From contig NZ_QXML01000004.1 in assembly GCF_003583985.1 (NCBI RefSeq), forward strand, positions 355,903 to 419,902: DNA of 64,000 bases. Reading direction: 5' to 3'. Below, in pieces: positions 1 to 9,518 of the stretch. The position numbers and the translations under genes are program-made. This stretch comes from Algoriphagus lacus. Lineage in GTDB: Bacteria; Bacteroidota; Bacteroidia; Cytophagales; Cyclobacteriaceae. Below the pieces are notes generated by a model. It saw only the letters and a program-made list of their open reading frames with translations. It was not told where the DNA came from and did no database searches. How positions within the stretch are numbered: the first letter of the stretch is position 1; each line of letters begins with the position of its first letter.

Positions 1-1628
1 GGTTTTACCGGAAGTTTTTCCACAAAATGAACGATCAGGTCATTTTCTTTTTTGGTATCGATTACGCGGATCTTTTCAGTATCTGAAATCAACCATCCCG
101 TATCTCCTACCTGCCCACCACTTTCAGCATAAAAAGGTGTCTTATCCAGCACCAACTGGAAATGGTCTCCTTTCTTATCGGTGATGGTTCTGTATTTAAT
201 TATATGTGAATAGGCTTCTGTAAAATCATAGCCAATGAACTCCACACCTGTATCCTCATGCACAATCACCCAATCCCCCGTCTCCTGCTCGGAAGCAGCG
301 CGTGAGCGGGTCTTTTGTTTTTCCATTTCCTCGGAAAAGCCCTTTTCATCGACTGAAAACCCATTCTCCCTGGCAATCAATGAAGTCAAATCCAAAGGAA
401 ATCCATAAGTATCGTACAGTTCAAAGGCAGTTTTACCAGGGATTACTTTACCAGCATTGCTGGACAGCTCGGACTTGATCCCCTCCAGCATTTTCAGACC
501 ATTATCCAAGGTTCGGAGGAACAATGTTTCTTCCTCCTGGATTACTTTGGAGATGAACTCCTGCTGCTGTCTCACCTCAGGGAAAATATCACCGAAATAT
601 TCAGCGATCAAGGAAGTCAACTCATAAAGAAAGGGCTGATGGAATCCCAAAAAAGTGTATCCGTAGCGAACCGCTCTTCTGAGTATTCGTCGAATGACAT
701 AGCCAGCCTTATTATTGGACGGAATCTGACCATCTGCAATCGTGAAAGAAATCGCACGGATGTGATCTACAATAACCCGGAATGCAATATCCGTCTGCTC
801 ATCCTTGCCATAGGTTTTTCCGGATTTCACTTCCAAGGACTTGATGAATGGACCAAAAAGATCCGTGTCGTAATTGGAAGATTTGAACTGGATGGCTCTG
901 ACCAACCGCTCGAAACCCATTCCCGTATCTACATGTTTGGCGGGAAGTTCTTTGAGACTTCCATCAGCCAACCTGTTAAACTGCATGAACACCAAGTTCC
1001 ATATCTCGATCACCTGAGGATGGTCATTGTTCACCAGTTCACGACCCGGGATTTGGGCTATTTCAGCCTCAGATCTCAGATCGACGTGGATTTCAGAACA
1101 TGGTCCGCAAGGTCCGGTATCACCCATTTCCCAGAAGTTATCCTTTTTGGAACCCATGATGATGCGGTCTTCGGGCACAATTTTGCTCCATAGATCATAT
1201 GCTTCCTGATCTTTTTCCAACTTATCTCCGGCATCTCCCTGGAAAACAGACACGTAAAGCCTGTCTTTTGGAAGCTTATAAACCTCAGTTAGCAGTTCCC
1301 AAGCCCATTCGATGGCTTCTTTCTTAAAATAATCTCCAAAAGACCAGTTACCCAGCATCTCAAACATAGTGTGATGGTAAGTATCCACTCCCACCTCTTC
1401 CAAGTCATTGTGCTTTCCACTGACTCGGAGACATTTTTGGGAATTGGCGACTCGGGGATACTTGGCGATTTCGTTGCCGAGGAAAGCGTCTTTGAACTGG
1501 TTCATCCCCGCATTTGTAAACATCAGGGTTGGGTCATTTTTGACCACAATCGGGGATGAAGGAACGTACTGATGCTGTTTGGATTGGAAAAACTCGATGA
1601 AGGTACTCCGGATTTTCTTTGCTTCCAT
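1..1628 (-). CDS. alaS: Alanine--tRNA ligase, 3' end outside window
   Basis: Class II aminoacyl-tRNA synthetase that charges tRNA-Ala in the cytoplasm. I translated the minus strand from the ATG at 1628 and found an open frame of about 542 codons to the window edge, so the gene is partial: the usual length is about 870-880 residues. The N-terminus begins [14 protein letters not shown], followed by the family motifs [40 protein letters not shown] and [10 protein letters not shown]. This covers the catalytic core and tRNA-recognition region. The editing domain begins near the edge, and the C-Ala domain is missing only because of the window boundary. A -7-like box TAATTTTG lies on the minus strand at 1705-1698, giving a leader of roughly 65 nt. 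Identification is secure. Confidence 0.97.
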   Translation of the reverse strand, partial: MEAKKIRSTFIEFFQSKQHQYVPSSPIVVKNDPTLMFTNAGMNQFKDAFLGNEIAKYPRVANSQKCLRVSGKHNDLEEVGVDTYHHTMFEMLGNWSFGDYFKKEAIEWAWELLTEVYKLPKDRLYVSVFQGDAGDKLEKDQEAYDLWSKIVPEDRIIMGSKKDNFWEMGDTGPCGPCSEIHVDLRSEAEIAQIPGRELVNNDHPQVIEIWNLVFMQFNRLADGSLKELPAKHVDTGMGFERLVRAIQFKSSNYDTDLFGPFIKSLEVKSGKTYGKDEQTDIAFRVIVDHIRAISFTIADGQIPSNNKAGYVIRRILRRAVRYGYTFLGFHQPFLYELTSLIAEYFGDIFPEVRQQQEFISKVIQEEETLFLRTLDNGLKMLEGIKSELSSNAGKVIPGKTAFELYDTYGFPLDLTSLIARENGFSVDEKGFSEEMEKQKTRSRAASEQETGDWVIVHEDTGVEFIGYDFTEAYSHIIKYRTITDKKGDHFQLVLDKTPFYAESGGQVGDTGWLISDTEKIRVIDTKKENDLIVHFVEKLPVK

Positions 1629-1697
1629 GGAAGATCTGAGATGCAGAAAGTTCTAATTCTAATTTCAAGGCCAAAAAAGGCCTTTTTTATCGGGTGA

Positions 1698-1705
1698 CAA
1701 AATTA
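1698..1705 (-). promoter_or_regulatory. Candidate -7 box for alaS
   Basis: On the minus strand the sequence TAATTTTG matches the Bacteroidota -7 consensus TAnnTTTG. It lies 70 nt upstream of the alaS ATG. I do not see a convincing TTG-type -33 element at the right distance. Between it and the ATG, at 1667-1684, is a short AAGGCC/GGCCTT hairpin with an A6/T6 loop. Confidence 0.4.
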
Positions 1706-1892
1706 ACAGAAATGACGGGCTTATGCGCATCTCCCTTAGGAATTTGAGGGATTAGAAAAGTTAGAACCGTCTAAATTCAGGAAAATGATCTCAAAATAAT
1801 CCTTCGATTGGCTTGGAAAACTCCCCACTGAAGTTCGAATTTTATCAAGTTAAGGGATTTCATCCCCTAAAAATTGACCAAGCAATTCTTTT

Positions 1893-2885
1893 TCAATTCT
1901 TATTGCCCTCTTTTTCAGCTTTCTTTTGGGCTTTTTCCTGGTCTTTGAAGTAGCCTCGGAACAGAAAATTTGATTTCATCGCTTCCATGTTCTGGTTCAG
2001 ATTATAAGTGCTTTGCTCCACATTTTCCATAGTCCGAACGAGCTGTTCCCTAAAAGCAGTATCCGCAAGGATCAATCCTGCAGTCCCTTGTCCTTTTTCT
2101 ACGCTTTCCAAAAGTGTGTTCATCCGATCCATTAATTGAGCGGCATTGGCACTGGTTTGATTCAGATTTTCCAAGGACTGTTCAAGATTTCGATCCATCA
2201 GGCTATCAGTGAAGAGGGAATTGACGATACCATCTCCTTCCTCTAAAGTTTTTACAAGTTCTTTTCCCGCTTTTGCCATTGCCGAAGCATTTTGCCCCGC
2301 AATATGCAATTCCTTCACCGCTCCTTTGAGATCCAAGGCCAGCTCCGGATCTGCCAGAATTTTCCAAATCGCCTCACTTTTGTTCAGCCGCTCGGTGATT
2401 TCTGCCAGATTGATCAGTGTCTGCTCCAGGTATTCGCCGGTGGAACTCAGCTTCTCAATCATTTCTTCAGTCCCTACTTGATCCAATGGATACAGAATGT
2501 CGCCTTCCTCGATGGTTGAAGCTTCTCCGGTTTGAGGATGGATTTGGACAATTTTATTCCCCATCAATCCATCGGTGTTGATCGTAATCAATGCATTTTT
2601 TTTGATGAACGACTGCATTGATTTTCGGATCAGCATGGTCATGATTATGGTCGAATCATTCTCCATTTCAATGGATTTGACTGTCCCCACTTCCATTCCC
2701 TGAAAACGGACGTTATTCCCTTGAACCAAGCCGTTTACATGGTCAATTTGCGCCAAAATGGGAATCGAAGTACCAAAGATATTTTGGTTTCTTCCGATCA
2801 TGTAAAGTGAAAAAATCAAAAACAAAGACCCGGCAATGACCAAGATCCCCAGTTTGGTATTGGAAGCAGCTTTATCGTTTTTCAT
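1893..2885 (-). CDS. MCE/MlaD-family substrate-binding protein of a lipid ABC transporter
   Basis: 330 residues. One N-terminal membrane segment (about residues 11-28, LGILVIAGSLFLIFSLYMIG) anchors the protein in the inner membrane. It is followed by an MCE domain (about 38-120) with the typical VNGLVQGNNVRFQGMEVGTV strand and GLMGNKIVQI. The rest is a long helical, coiled-coil region rich in Leu/Glu/Asn (about 140-310), ending in a basic tail. By family knowledge, MCE proteins form hexameric rings that ferry phospholipid or other hydrophobic molecules between membranes. It is the third gene of a minus-strand set with the ATPase and permease, separated from the ATPase by 132 bp. The cargo cannot be read from sequence; homology to MlaD makes glycerophospholipid the leading guess. 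Confidence 0.88.
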   Translation of the reverse strand: MKNDKAASNTKLGILVIAGSLFLIFSLYMIGRNQNIFGTSIPILAQIDHVNGLVQGNNVRFQGMEVGTVKSIEMENDSTIIMTMLIRKSMQSFIKKNALITINTDGLMGNKIVQIHPQTGEASTIEEGDILYPLDQVGTEEMIEKLSSTGEYLEQTLINLAEITERLNKSEAIWKILADPELALDLKGAVKELHIAGQNASAMAKAGKELVKTLEEGDGIVNSLFTDSLMDRNLEQSLENLNQTSANAAQLMDRMNTLLESVEKGQGTAGLILADTAFREQLVRTMENVEQSTYNLNQNMEAMKSNFLFRGYFKDQEKAQKKAEKEGNKN

Positions 2886-3017
2886 CTGTTTATAATTTTT
2901 TAAGATTCCAGATAGCCTGTCCCAAACTTGCCTGCCCCTGGCAAACTTGATTCGGAAGAATCTCGCTGGATTTCATAATTCCACTTTGCTTTACTTTCAT
3001 TATGCTAGATTTCATCG

Positions 3018-3758
3018 TCAGTCAAAAAACTCCCTGACTTTAGGGTCAGAAACAAGCTGTAAATTTTCATACGTGTCAGAAATGTAATTTTTGCCATCTA
3101 TTAACATAATGACCCGGTCTGAAGTCATCCGGATGCAGTTCATATCATGGGAAATAATGATCGCTGTGGCCTGGTATTTCTCTTGCACCTGAAGGATCAA
3201 TTCACTGATTTCACGTGCTGTGATCGGATCAAGGCCTGTGGTGGGTTCATCATACAGGATTATTTTTGGTTTAAGAATCAAAGTCCTCGCCAGGGCAATT
3301 CGCTTTCGCATCCCTCCGGAAAGTTCAGCTGGCATCATATTAATGGTATGGGATAATCCCACATCTTCCAGAGCCTCCAAGACTGCTGATTCGGCATGTA
3401 AGGCTCTCTCTTGTTTGGACCAGTGCCTCCGTAGCGGAAACTCCAGATTTTGCCTCACTGTCATGGAATCATATAGGGCGTTACTTTGGAACAAAAAACC
3501 AACATCTGCCCGTAATAAGTCCATCTGATCCTGATCCAATTCACCGACATCCTGACCCAAAACGATGATTTCTCCTGAATCAGGAGGCATGAGATTGATG
3601 ATGCATTTGATCAAAACAGATTTGCCACTGCCCGATTTACCCAAAATGACCAGGTTTTCTCCGGGAGTCACTGACATCGAAAAATCCCTCAGGACATGGT
3701 TGGATCCAAAGGATTTATTCAAATGTTTGACTTCGATGATGGGTTTGATCGGTTCCAT
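3018..3758 (-). CDS. Mla-type ABC transporter ATP-binding protein
   Basis: 246 residues, cytoplasmic ATPase of the MCE lipid transporter. Visible motifs: Walker A GKSGSGKS (residues 40-47), Q-loop FLFQSNALYDSMTV, ABC signature LSGGMRKR, Walker B IILYDEPTTGLDP and the switch histidine in IIISHD. The FLFQSNALYDSMTVRQN region and the signature LSGGMRKR are typical of the MlaF/Ttg2A branch. It starts 4 bp after the permease stop, so the two are translationally linked. Together with the MCE protein downstream it makes a three-gene transporter. No MlaB or MlaC homologue is visible nearby. Confidence 0.92.
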   Translation of the reverse strand: MEPIKPIIEVKHLNKSFGSNHVLRDFSMSVTPGENLVILGKSGSGKSVLIKCIINLMPPDSGEIIVLGQDVGELDQDQMDLLRADVGFLFQSNALYDSMTVRQNLEFPLRRHWSKQERALHAESAVLEALEDVGLSHTINMMPAELSGGMRKRIALARTLILKPKIILYDEPTTGLDPITAREISELILQVQEKYQATAIIISHDMNCIRMTSDRVIMLIDGKNYISDTYENLQLVSDPKVREFFD

Positions 3759-3762
3759 GGCC

Positions 3763-4536
3763 TTAAGTCAATCCCAATATATCGGTAATCTGAACCGCGA
3801 TCAGATCAAGTATAAACACAATCAAAGAAGCGACAATCACCGCTGTGGTTGCAGAGCGCCCCACTCCCTCGGTTCCTTTTTGAGAATTGTATCCCTTGTA
3901 GCAACCGACTATTCCGATGGCAAAGCCAAAGAAGAACGTCTTTACCAAAGAGGGGATAAAATCACCATAATTGAGCGCCCCATAAGCTTGAAACCAGTAG
4001 AGATGCCAGCTGACATTTCCCCGAATATTTACCCCCAAGTAGCCTCCATAAAGTGAAATAGCGATCGCCAAACATGAAAGTAAGGGAACCATAAGCATGG
4101 AAGCCATCACCCGTGTGACAACCAGATATTTAAATGGATTGGTGCCGGAAACTTCCATTGCATCAATCTGCTCAGTCACCCGCATGGAACCAAGCTCAGC
4201 ACCGATGCCTGAACCGATCTTGCCGGCGCAAATCAAAGCAGTAATCACGGGTGCAATTTCCCTTACAAGGGACACTGATACCATAGAGGGCAATAAAGAA
4301 ACCGCTCCAAATTCCACGAGAGTAGGTCTGGACTGAATGGTTAGCACCAAACCCATAATAAATGCCGTGATCCCAACTAGGGTAAGCGTCTTGTAACCAA
4401 TCCAATAGCATTGATTGATAAACTCCTCCCATTCCTGCTTGGGTTTACTCGCCTCACGAAAAAAACGTCCCGTAAAGCGGGAAATATCTCCCACTTCCCG
4501 CAAAAACTCGCTGTCCAGTTTATCGAATAAATTCAT
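3763..4536 (-). CDS. Mla-type ABC transporter permease (MlaE/DUF140)
   Basis: 257 residues, polytopic inner-membrane permease. The family core can be read: QCYWIGYKTLTLVGITAF, then the MlaE-typical LVREIAPVITALICAGKIGSGIGAELGSMRVTEQIDAMEV, followed by three or four further hydrophobic segments and GVGRSATTAVI near the C-terminus. The N-terminal 40 residues are soluble and charged. It is first in the minus-strand operon permease-ATPase-MCE. The upstream region to the divergent gene at 4784 is 247 bp and holds the promoters of both. Confidence 0.93.
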   Translation of the reverse strand: MNLFDKLDSEFLREVGDISRFTGRFFREASKPKQEWEEFINQCYWIGYKTLTLVGITAFIMGLVLTIQSRPTLVEFGAVSLLPSMVSVSLVREIAPVITALICAGKIGSGIGAELGSMRVTEQIDAMEVSGTNPFKYLVVTRVMASMLMVPLLSCLAIAISLYGGYLGVNIRGNVSWHLYWFQAYGALNYGDFIPSLVKTFFFGFAIGIVGCYKGYNSQKGTEGVGRSATTAVIVASLIVFILDLIAVQITDILGLT

Positions 4537-4783
4537 ACGACTTAGCCTACCTCAAATTGGGCAGACTTCTTCCAAAAATTGATCTGAGAAATCACCTGTT
4601 TTAATGATAAAAGTCAGTTTTGAAATGTATTTAAAAATCCTGGATGAGAAATTTGGATAAATTCATTAGCCACCTGATTTAATCCTCCTGCAGATCTGAT
4701 TTCTTATTTTGTCTTTCCTTTCCTACTTTCAGAAAAATTTTAGAGAACTCAACAATATTCCCAACCAGAGTAAAAATCGACTC

Positions 4784-5893
4784 ATGTCATACCTCGACCA
4801 AATCACTTCCCCTACCCTCCTGATCAACGAAAAAATCACCCGAGCCAATCTCAAAAGAATGGCTGATAAAGCCTCCAGACACGGAAAAAAGCTCGTTCCT
4901 CACTGGAAAACAGCCCAGTCACATGAAATCGGAAACTGGGCTAAGGAATATGGCATTCGGGAGGTCACCGCTTCTTCAATCAAACTGGCCGAATACCTCT
5001 GTGGGCAAGGTTGGGACAATATTCATATTGCATTCCCATTTAATGTCAGGGAAATTGACCGGCTCAACCGACTGGCTGCCAACAAGAGTCTTTCGGTTCA
5101 GGTAGTCAATCCGGTTACAGCAAAGAAATTAGCAGACCAACTTTCCGAACGTGTGGGTTTTTACATTGAAATCGATGCGGGTTATGGACGTACGGGAGTG
5201 CACATTTCCGATTTTGGAACCATCGAGGAGATCCTGCGCGAGGCCAAAAAATCAGACAAACTTCAGTTCAAAGGCTTCTACCTCCATCCTGGACATACGT
5301 ATTACACTCCCGACAAATCTGGAATCTACGAGCAGTCCCGTCAGGCACTGCATATGCTTAAAGTAAAGTATCAAAGTGAGTTTCCAAACCTCCTGACCCG
5401 AGTAGGCGATACTCCAGGCTGTGCCGTGATGGAAGACTTTGGGGATGTGGACGAACTCGGGCCTGGCAACTTTGTCTTTTTTGACTTAATGCAGGCTGAA
5501 TTGGGAAGCTGTGCCAAAGAGGATATCGCAGTATGTCTGGCTGTACCAGTCGTGGATATCAACAAGGAGCGCAAAGAAATCCTCATTCACGGGGGTGGTG
5601 TCCACCTTGCAAAAGATGTTTTGGTGGATGCAAGTGGGAATAAGAATTTTGGAGAGGTAGTATTTCTGACTGAAAGCGGTTGGACTATTCCTTCAGATCG
5701 TTCTTATCTGAAAAGCATTTCCCAGGAACATGGTGTTATTAAAGCGTCCGATTCTCTGATGGCCTCAGTACAAATCGGCGACTTACTCGGTATCCTACCT
5801 GTCCACTCTTGTATGACCGCTGACTGCATGGGGGAATATTTAAGCTTGGATGGAAGAAAGATCGATCATTGCGAAGGTGCTTGCTGGAAGTGA
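4784..5893 (+). CDS. D-threonine aldolase / D-serine dehydratase-like PLP enzyme
   Basis: 369 residues from the ATG at 4784. The frame is open further upstream to a TTG at 4709, but homology begins at SYLDQITSPTLLINE. The N-terminal alanine-racemase-type barrel has the PLP lysine in PHWKTAQS (K42). The C-terminal beta domain contains the HxC pair of eukaryotic-type D-serine dehydratases (H341, C343 in PVHSCMT), which binds zinc in that family. This supports a metal- and PLP-dependent enzyme acting on D-beta-hydroxy amino acids, either retro-aldol cleavage of D-threonine or dehydration of D-serine; sequence alone does not decide. It stands alone, divergent from the lipid transporter. Confidence 0.85.
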   Translation: MSYLDQITSPTLLINEKITRANLKRMADKASRHGKKLVPHWKTAQSHEIGNWAKEYGIREVTASSIKLAEYLCGQGWDNIHIAFPFNVREIDRLNRLAANKSLSVQVVNPVTAKKLADQLSERVGFYIEIDAGYGRTGVHISDFGTIEEILREAKKSDKLQFKGFYLHPGHTYYTPDKSGIYEQSRQALHMLKVKYQSEFPNLLTRVGDTPGCAVMEDFGDVDELGPGNFVFFDLMQAELGSCAKEDIAVCLAVPVVDINKERKEILIHGGGVHLAKDVLVDASGNKNFGEVVFLTESGWTIPSDRSYLKSISQEHGVIKASDSLMASVQIGDLLGILPVHSCMTADCMGEYLSLDGRKIDHCEGACWK

Positions 5894-6045
5894 TCAGCAT
5901 GTTGGCAACTATTCAAACTCCATTTCTTTGGATCATTCTAAGTTTTGAATTGATCAAAACAGGAAGACTTGGCCCGATAAATGCCGCTAAATCACTCCAA
6001 AAAGTTTCATTAACCCTGATAAATTCTGCTAAACCGCTTTAATCG

Positions 6046-6546
6046 ATGTTTACCCCACTAGAAATAACCCAAATCCTATCCACCACTCCTGATAGGGCAT
6101 TTACACTTTTTTCTCACCGAGATCACCTTGCTAAATGGTGGGGGCCAAAAGGTATGGAGATGAAAATCAAAACCTTCGATTTTCGGTCAGGAGGAATTTT
6201 TCATTACCTGATAAAAGCTGGTAATGGCTTCGAAATGTGGGGTAAATTCACTTATCTCGAGATTGAGGCTCCAAATCGGATCACATTGATCAATTCTTTT
6301 CCCAATGCAGATGCTGAGACTGTTCCAGCACCAATTGTTCCATTTGGCGCGGATTGGCCCTTGGAAATGTGGACAGAATATCGATTTGAGCCATCAGGTG
6401 ATCAAACCCTCCTCCGACTCACTTCTTATCCCCTGAATGCTAGTGACGCGAGCAATCAACAATTTTTTGAGAATCACGACAACATGAGGTTAGGATTCAA
6501 AGGGACTTTTGATGCCTTGTCCGATTACTTAAAAACCCTGCAGTAG
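6046..6546 (+). CDS. SRPBCC/AHSA1-like domain protein
   Basis: 166 residues forming one START-like (SRPBCC, AHSA1 subfamily) domain. Signs are the N-terminal stretch with F-S-HRDHLAKWWGPKGM, then DFRSGGIFHY, the central WGKFTYLEIEAPNRITL and the C-terminal helix GFKGTFDALSDYLKTL. The WWGP motif is characteristic of AHSA1 proteins. Members bind hydrophobic ligands or act in stress responses; no reaction can be assigned. No signal peptide is present, so it is cytoplasmic. It is followed 43 bp later by a tiny membrane-protein gene. Confidence 0.85.
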   Translation: MFTPLEITQILSTTPDRAFTLFSHRDHLAKWWGPKGMEMKIKTFDFRSGGIFHYLIKAGNGFEMWGKFTYLEIEAPNRITLINSFPNADAETVPAPIVPFGADWPLEMWTEYRFEPSGDQTLLRLTSYPLNASDASNQQFFENHDNMRLGFKGTFDALSDYLKTLQ

Positions 6547-6589
6547 CAAGTCAGTCCCCTCCTTTCCAAACAAGAGACCTTCCGTGAAA

Positions 6590-6787
6590 ATGACCCAACC
6601 CACCTCTCAAGACCCTATCACGGCAGCATTCCTTACTTTTTTGATTCCTGGCTGGGGACAAATTCGGCAAGGAAAAGTCAAAACAGGGATTTTATGGATG
6701 ATAGGGGTAATCGCCGCCTACCTACTTATTGTACCTGGATTGATTCTCCATGCGGTCTGCATAGTTGATGCCTATGTGAGAGATTAA
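6590..6787 (+). CDS. Small two-helix membrane protein
   Basis: 65 residues from the ATG at 6590; a GTG two codons upstream (6584) is also possible. Two hydrophobic segments, about AAFLTFLIPGWGQIRQGK and GILWMIGVIAAYLLIVPGLI, are separated by a short basic turn. The PGWGQIRQGKVKTGILW pattern resembles the TM2-domain/YozV-like small membrane proteins common in many bacteria. The C-terminus VCIVDAYVRD fits that family too. Function unknown. It ends 19 bp from the convergent methyltransferase gene. Confidence 0.72.
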   Translation: MTQPTSQDPITAAFLTFLIPGWGQIRQGKVKTGILWMIGVIAAYLLIVPGLILHAVCIVDAYVRD

Positions 6788-6805
6788 ATCTAAAAGGATC
6801 TCAAT

Positions 6806-7966
6806 TCACTGCCCTTTCCCTTCGTATAGATCATACTTCAAAAGTCGGCAATCGATCGTTCCATTCCAGAATTCAATTCTTCGACTGGCCTTCAGGCCGA
6901 CTTTTTTAGCGAGATCCATATTCCCGGTAAAAATATAGCCCCGATAGCCGGCACATTTTTGCTTCATAAAGTCCCCAATCCGCTTATAAGTCTCCTCCAG
7001 TTCAGTCAAATCTCCCAATCGCTCCCCATATTCAGGATTGAACATAATCACACCTCGAGGTCGCTCGGGAATCTTCGTTTCGGCAAAATCACACACTTGA
7101 AACTCGATCATGTGATCCACTCCGGCAAAGGCAGCATTTTCTTTGGCAAAAGAAATCGCCTGCAGCGAAATATCCGAAGCGATGATTTTCACCTCGGTTG
7201 CCTCTACGATTTTGTTTTCCAGCTTTTTCTTTTTGGCTAAAAAAGCCTCCGGATTATATCCTAAAATATGCTGGAAGGAATAATGGTCTCGATACAATCC
7301 AGGATAACGCTTGGTTGCCATCAGGGCAGCTTCTATGGCTAGAGTTCCCGAACCACACATGGGATTGATAAACGGCACTCGGGTATTCCACTCGGTTGCA
7401 TAAATGGTCGCTGCTGCCAGGGCTTCCATCATGGGTGCTTTTCCGGGAATCTTTCGAAAGCCATGCTTAGCCAGGGTTTCCCCTGAGGTATTAAGGTAGA
7501 CAATGGCTTGAGTTTCCTTCCAATACACCTGAATTACCAATCCATCAAAATCAGACCCAGAATCGGGTCTCCTTCCTTTTAGCTCGCGAAAGCGATCCAC
7601 TATGGCATCTTTCACTTTCACGTTGACAATCAATGGTGTAGTGATGGATTCATTTTCAGCCACAGAGTTGACAGAAAAGTAACCATCCACATCCAGGTAC
7701 TCCTCCCAGGGGATGGATTTGAATCGACGGTAGATATCATCGGCATTCCTCAGGTAAAAAGACTTAAGCTCATACAGCACGTGGGAGGCCGTGCGTAAGT
7801 GGAGATTGAGGTCCATGCAATCTTCCAAAGAAGCAACCAATTCAATCCCAGTACGGGTAACTTCCTTAGGTACAAATCCCAATTCCCTCACTTCGTGCTC
7901 CAGATAGCTGACCGAGCGGTCTTTACAAGTGATAAAAACTTTTCCTTTTTGGTTAAAATCAAGCAT
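6806..7966 (-). CDS. THUMP-domain class I SAM-dependent RNA methyltransferase (RlmL-like)
   Basis: 386 residues from the ATG at 7966. The frame is open to 8044, but the extra 26 residues have no family counterpart. The N-terminal ferredoxin-like plus THUMP region (about 1-150) begins KVFITCKDRSVSYLEHEVRELGF. The Rossmann methyltransferase domain has NPMCGSGTLAIEAAL (SAM motif I) and DISLQAISFAKENA. The family acts on 23S rRNA guanine (m2G2445) or related sites; the substrate here is inferred. Oddity: the catalytic motif usually written NPPYGERL reads NPEYGERL. It is convergent with the small membrane gene and divergent from the sugar locus. Confidence 0.88.
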   Translation of the reverse strand: MLDFNQKGKVFITCKDRSVSYLEHEVRELGFVPKEVTRTGIELVASLEDCMDLNLHLRTASHVLYELKSFYLRNADDIYRRFKSIPWEEYLDVDGYFSVNSVAENESITTPLIVNVKVKDAIVDRFRELKGRRPDSGSDFDGLVIQVYWKETQAIVYLNTSGETLAKHGFRKIPGKAPMMEALAAATIYATEWNTRVPFINPMCGSGTLAIEAALMATKRYPGLYRDHYSFQHILGYNPEAFLAKKKKLENKIVEATEVKIIASDISLQAISFAKENAAFAGVDHMIEFQVCDFAETKIPERPRGVIMFNPEYGERLGDLTELEETYKRIGDFMKQKCAGYRGYIFTGNMDLAKKVGLKASRRIEFWNGTIDCRLLKYDLYEGKGQ

Positions 7967-8050
7967 GCGCAAAAGTAAGAAAGAGAAATAGGAATCTCCT
8001 AGACACAAAAAAATACCTTGCCGCTCATCCAACAATCCCATCAAAAACTC

Positions 8051-8070
8051 GCAATCGTTTCCGTAAATTG
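8051..8070 (+). promoter_or_regulatory. LacI-type operator 1 (before the DUF1080 gene)
   Basis: GCAATCGTTTCCGTAA begins here and contains AATCGTTT, which fits the general LacI-family operator pattern AAnCGnTT with a central CG. The same 16 bases occur in front of the SusC gene at 11076, and a close variant lies in front of the LacI and UxaC genes at 17136. The site is 70-90 bp upstream of the DUF1080 start codon and just upstream of the methyltransferase ATG on the other strand. Confidence 0.72.
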
Positions 8071-8139
8071 AAACTCAGCTACATTGTCCCACCTACTCTA
8101 TTTCGTGAATTTTAAGCAATTCAATAAACCTACATTAAA

Positions 8140-9507
8140 ATGAAAATTAAACTTCTCGGCCTAATTGCGCTGATCCTTTGCACCCAAGCGATCCAAGCTC
8201 AAAATGGTAACTGGAAAAATCTCTTCAACGGAAAAGACCTCAGCGGCTGGAAAGCAGTAGCGGGTAAAGCCACGTTTGAAGTCAAAGATGGAGTAATCGA
8301 GGGAACAGCAGTCCACGGCACAGGAAACACCTTTTTGATCACCGAAGAGATGTACTCGGATTTCATTTTGGAGGTCGACCTCAAAATCAATCATATCTCT
8401 TCCAACAGCGGCATCATGGCTCGGGGACAGTTTGATCCTGCAGCCCGCAATGGTCAAGGCTTGGTATTTGGTTACCAGATCGAAGCTGACCCTACTCCTC
8501 GAGCTTGGTCAGGTGGAATCTATGACGAAGCCCGCAGAGGTTGGTTTTATCCGGTGGATTTGAATCCGGCTGCCAAGTCCGCTTTCAAAATGGGGGAATG
8601 GAACACCTATCGAATCGAGGCTATTGGCAACACCATCAAAACCTGGGTCAACGGCCAGGAAGTGGCCTACTTTGTCGATGACATGGATTCTAAAGGATTT
8701 ATCGGATTGCAGGTTCACAGCATCCAAAACAAAGAAGATGAGGGAAGAAAAACCTATTTCCGAAACGTAAGAATACAGACCGAAAAGCTGAAACCAACTC
8801 CTTTCAAGGGCGATGTATTTGTGGTAAGTACTTTGAAAAATGAATTGACAGACGAGGAAAAGAAAAACGGATGGAAGCTCCTGTTCAACGGTAAAAACAG
8901 CGACGGCTGGAGAGGTGCACGGATGACCACCTTCCCTACCACCGGTTGGTCGGTAAAGGATGGAATCCTAACCATCGCCAAAACAGACGGAAGTGAATCC
9001 CAAAATGCTGGAGACATCGTCACAACAGATAAATACAGCGCATTCGATTTGGCTTTTGATTTCAAAATCACTGAAGGGGCAAACAGCGGGGTGAAATATT
9101 TTGTGACACTATCGGAAGGAAACACTGGTTCAGCCATAGGCTTGGAATACCAAATTCTCGATGATGTCAACCATCCTGATGCCAAGCAGGGCATCAATGG
9201 CAACCGAACTTTGGCATCACTTTATGACTTGATCAAAGCCGATAAGCAGCCAAGATTTGTTAGAAAGCCAGGGGAATGGAACCAAGGCCGTATTGTCGTT
9301 TATCCAAACAATAAAGTGGAGCACTACATCAATGGAGTTAAAGTGGTGGAATACCAGAGAGGTTCCAAAGAATACCGCGACCTGGTTGCCATCAGCAAAT
9401 ACAAGGTTTGGAAAGACTTCGGTGAGGCTGCCGAAGGACACATCCTGCTTCAGGATCACGGAGACGAAGTGAGCTTCAAAAACATCAAAATCAAGACGCT
9501 GAAATAA
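8140..9507 (+). CDS. Exported double DUF1080 (3-keto-glycoside lyase/hydratase family) protein
   Basis: 455 residues. An N-terminal signal peptide (KLLGLIALILCTQAIQA) directs export; no lipobox is seen. Two DUF1080 (PF06439) concanavalin-like domains follow. The first, about residues 25-195, opens with WKNLFNGKDLSGWKA. The second, about 240-454, opens with WKLLFNGKNSDGWRG; both carry the LFNGKxxxGW signature, and the SGIMARG/SGVKYF strands correspond. Characterised members of this family cleave or hydrate 3-keto-glycosides formed by Gfo/Idh/MocA oxidoreductases. The next gene, 11 bp downstream, is such an oxidoreductase, which supports that role. The sugar is unknown; a glucuronide is inferred from the locus and the shared operator. 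Confidence 0.87.
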   Translation: MKIKLLGLIALILCTQAIQAQNGNWKNLFNGKDLSGWKAVAGKATFEVKDGVIEGTAVHGTGNTFLITEEMYSDFILEVDLKINHISSNSGIMARGQFDPAARNGQGLVFGYQIEADPTPRAWSGGIYDEARRGWFYPVDLNPAAKSAFKMGEWNTYRIEAIGNTIKTWVNGQEVAYFVDDMDSKGFIGLQVHSIQNKEDEGRKTYFRNVRIQTEKLKPTPFKGDVFVVSTLKNELTDEEKKNGWKLLFNGKNSDGWRGARMTTFPTTGWSVKDGILTIAKTDGSESQNAGDIVTTDKYSAFDLAFDFKITEGANSGVKYFVTLSEGNTGSAIGLEYQILDDVNHPDAKQGINGNRTLASLYDLIKADKQPRFVRKPGEWNQGRIVVYPNNKVEHYINGVKVVEYQRGSKEYRDLVAISKYKVWKDFGEAAEGHILLQDHGDEVSFKNIKIKTLK

Positions 9508-9518
9508 TCCCCAATGCC

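Noticed and set aside
639..1193. Plus-strand frame of 184 codons
   Set aside because: Antisense shadow of alaS, whose motifs read clearly on the minus strand.
1667..1684. AAGGCC-A6-GGCCTT hairpin followed by T's
   Set aside because: No plus-strand gene ends there, and on the minus strand it lies within the alaS leader without a proper T tail.
2927..2965. Short hairpins TTGCC...GGCAA and GATTC-GGAA-GAATC between the MCE and ATPase genes
   Set aside because: Stems of five bases only; could be chance in a 132-bp gap.
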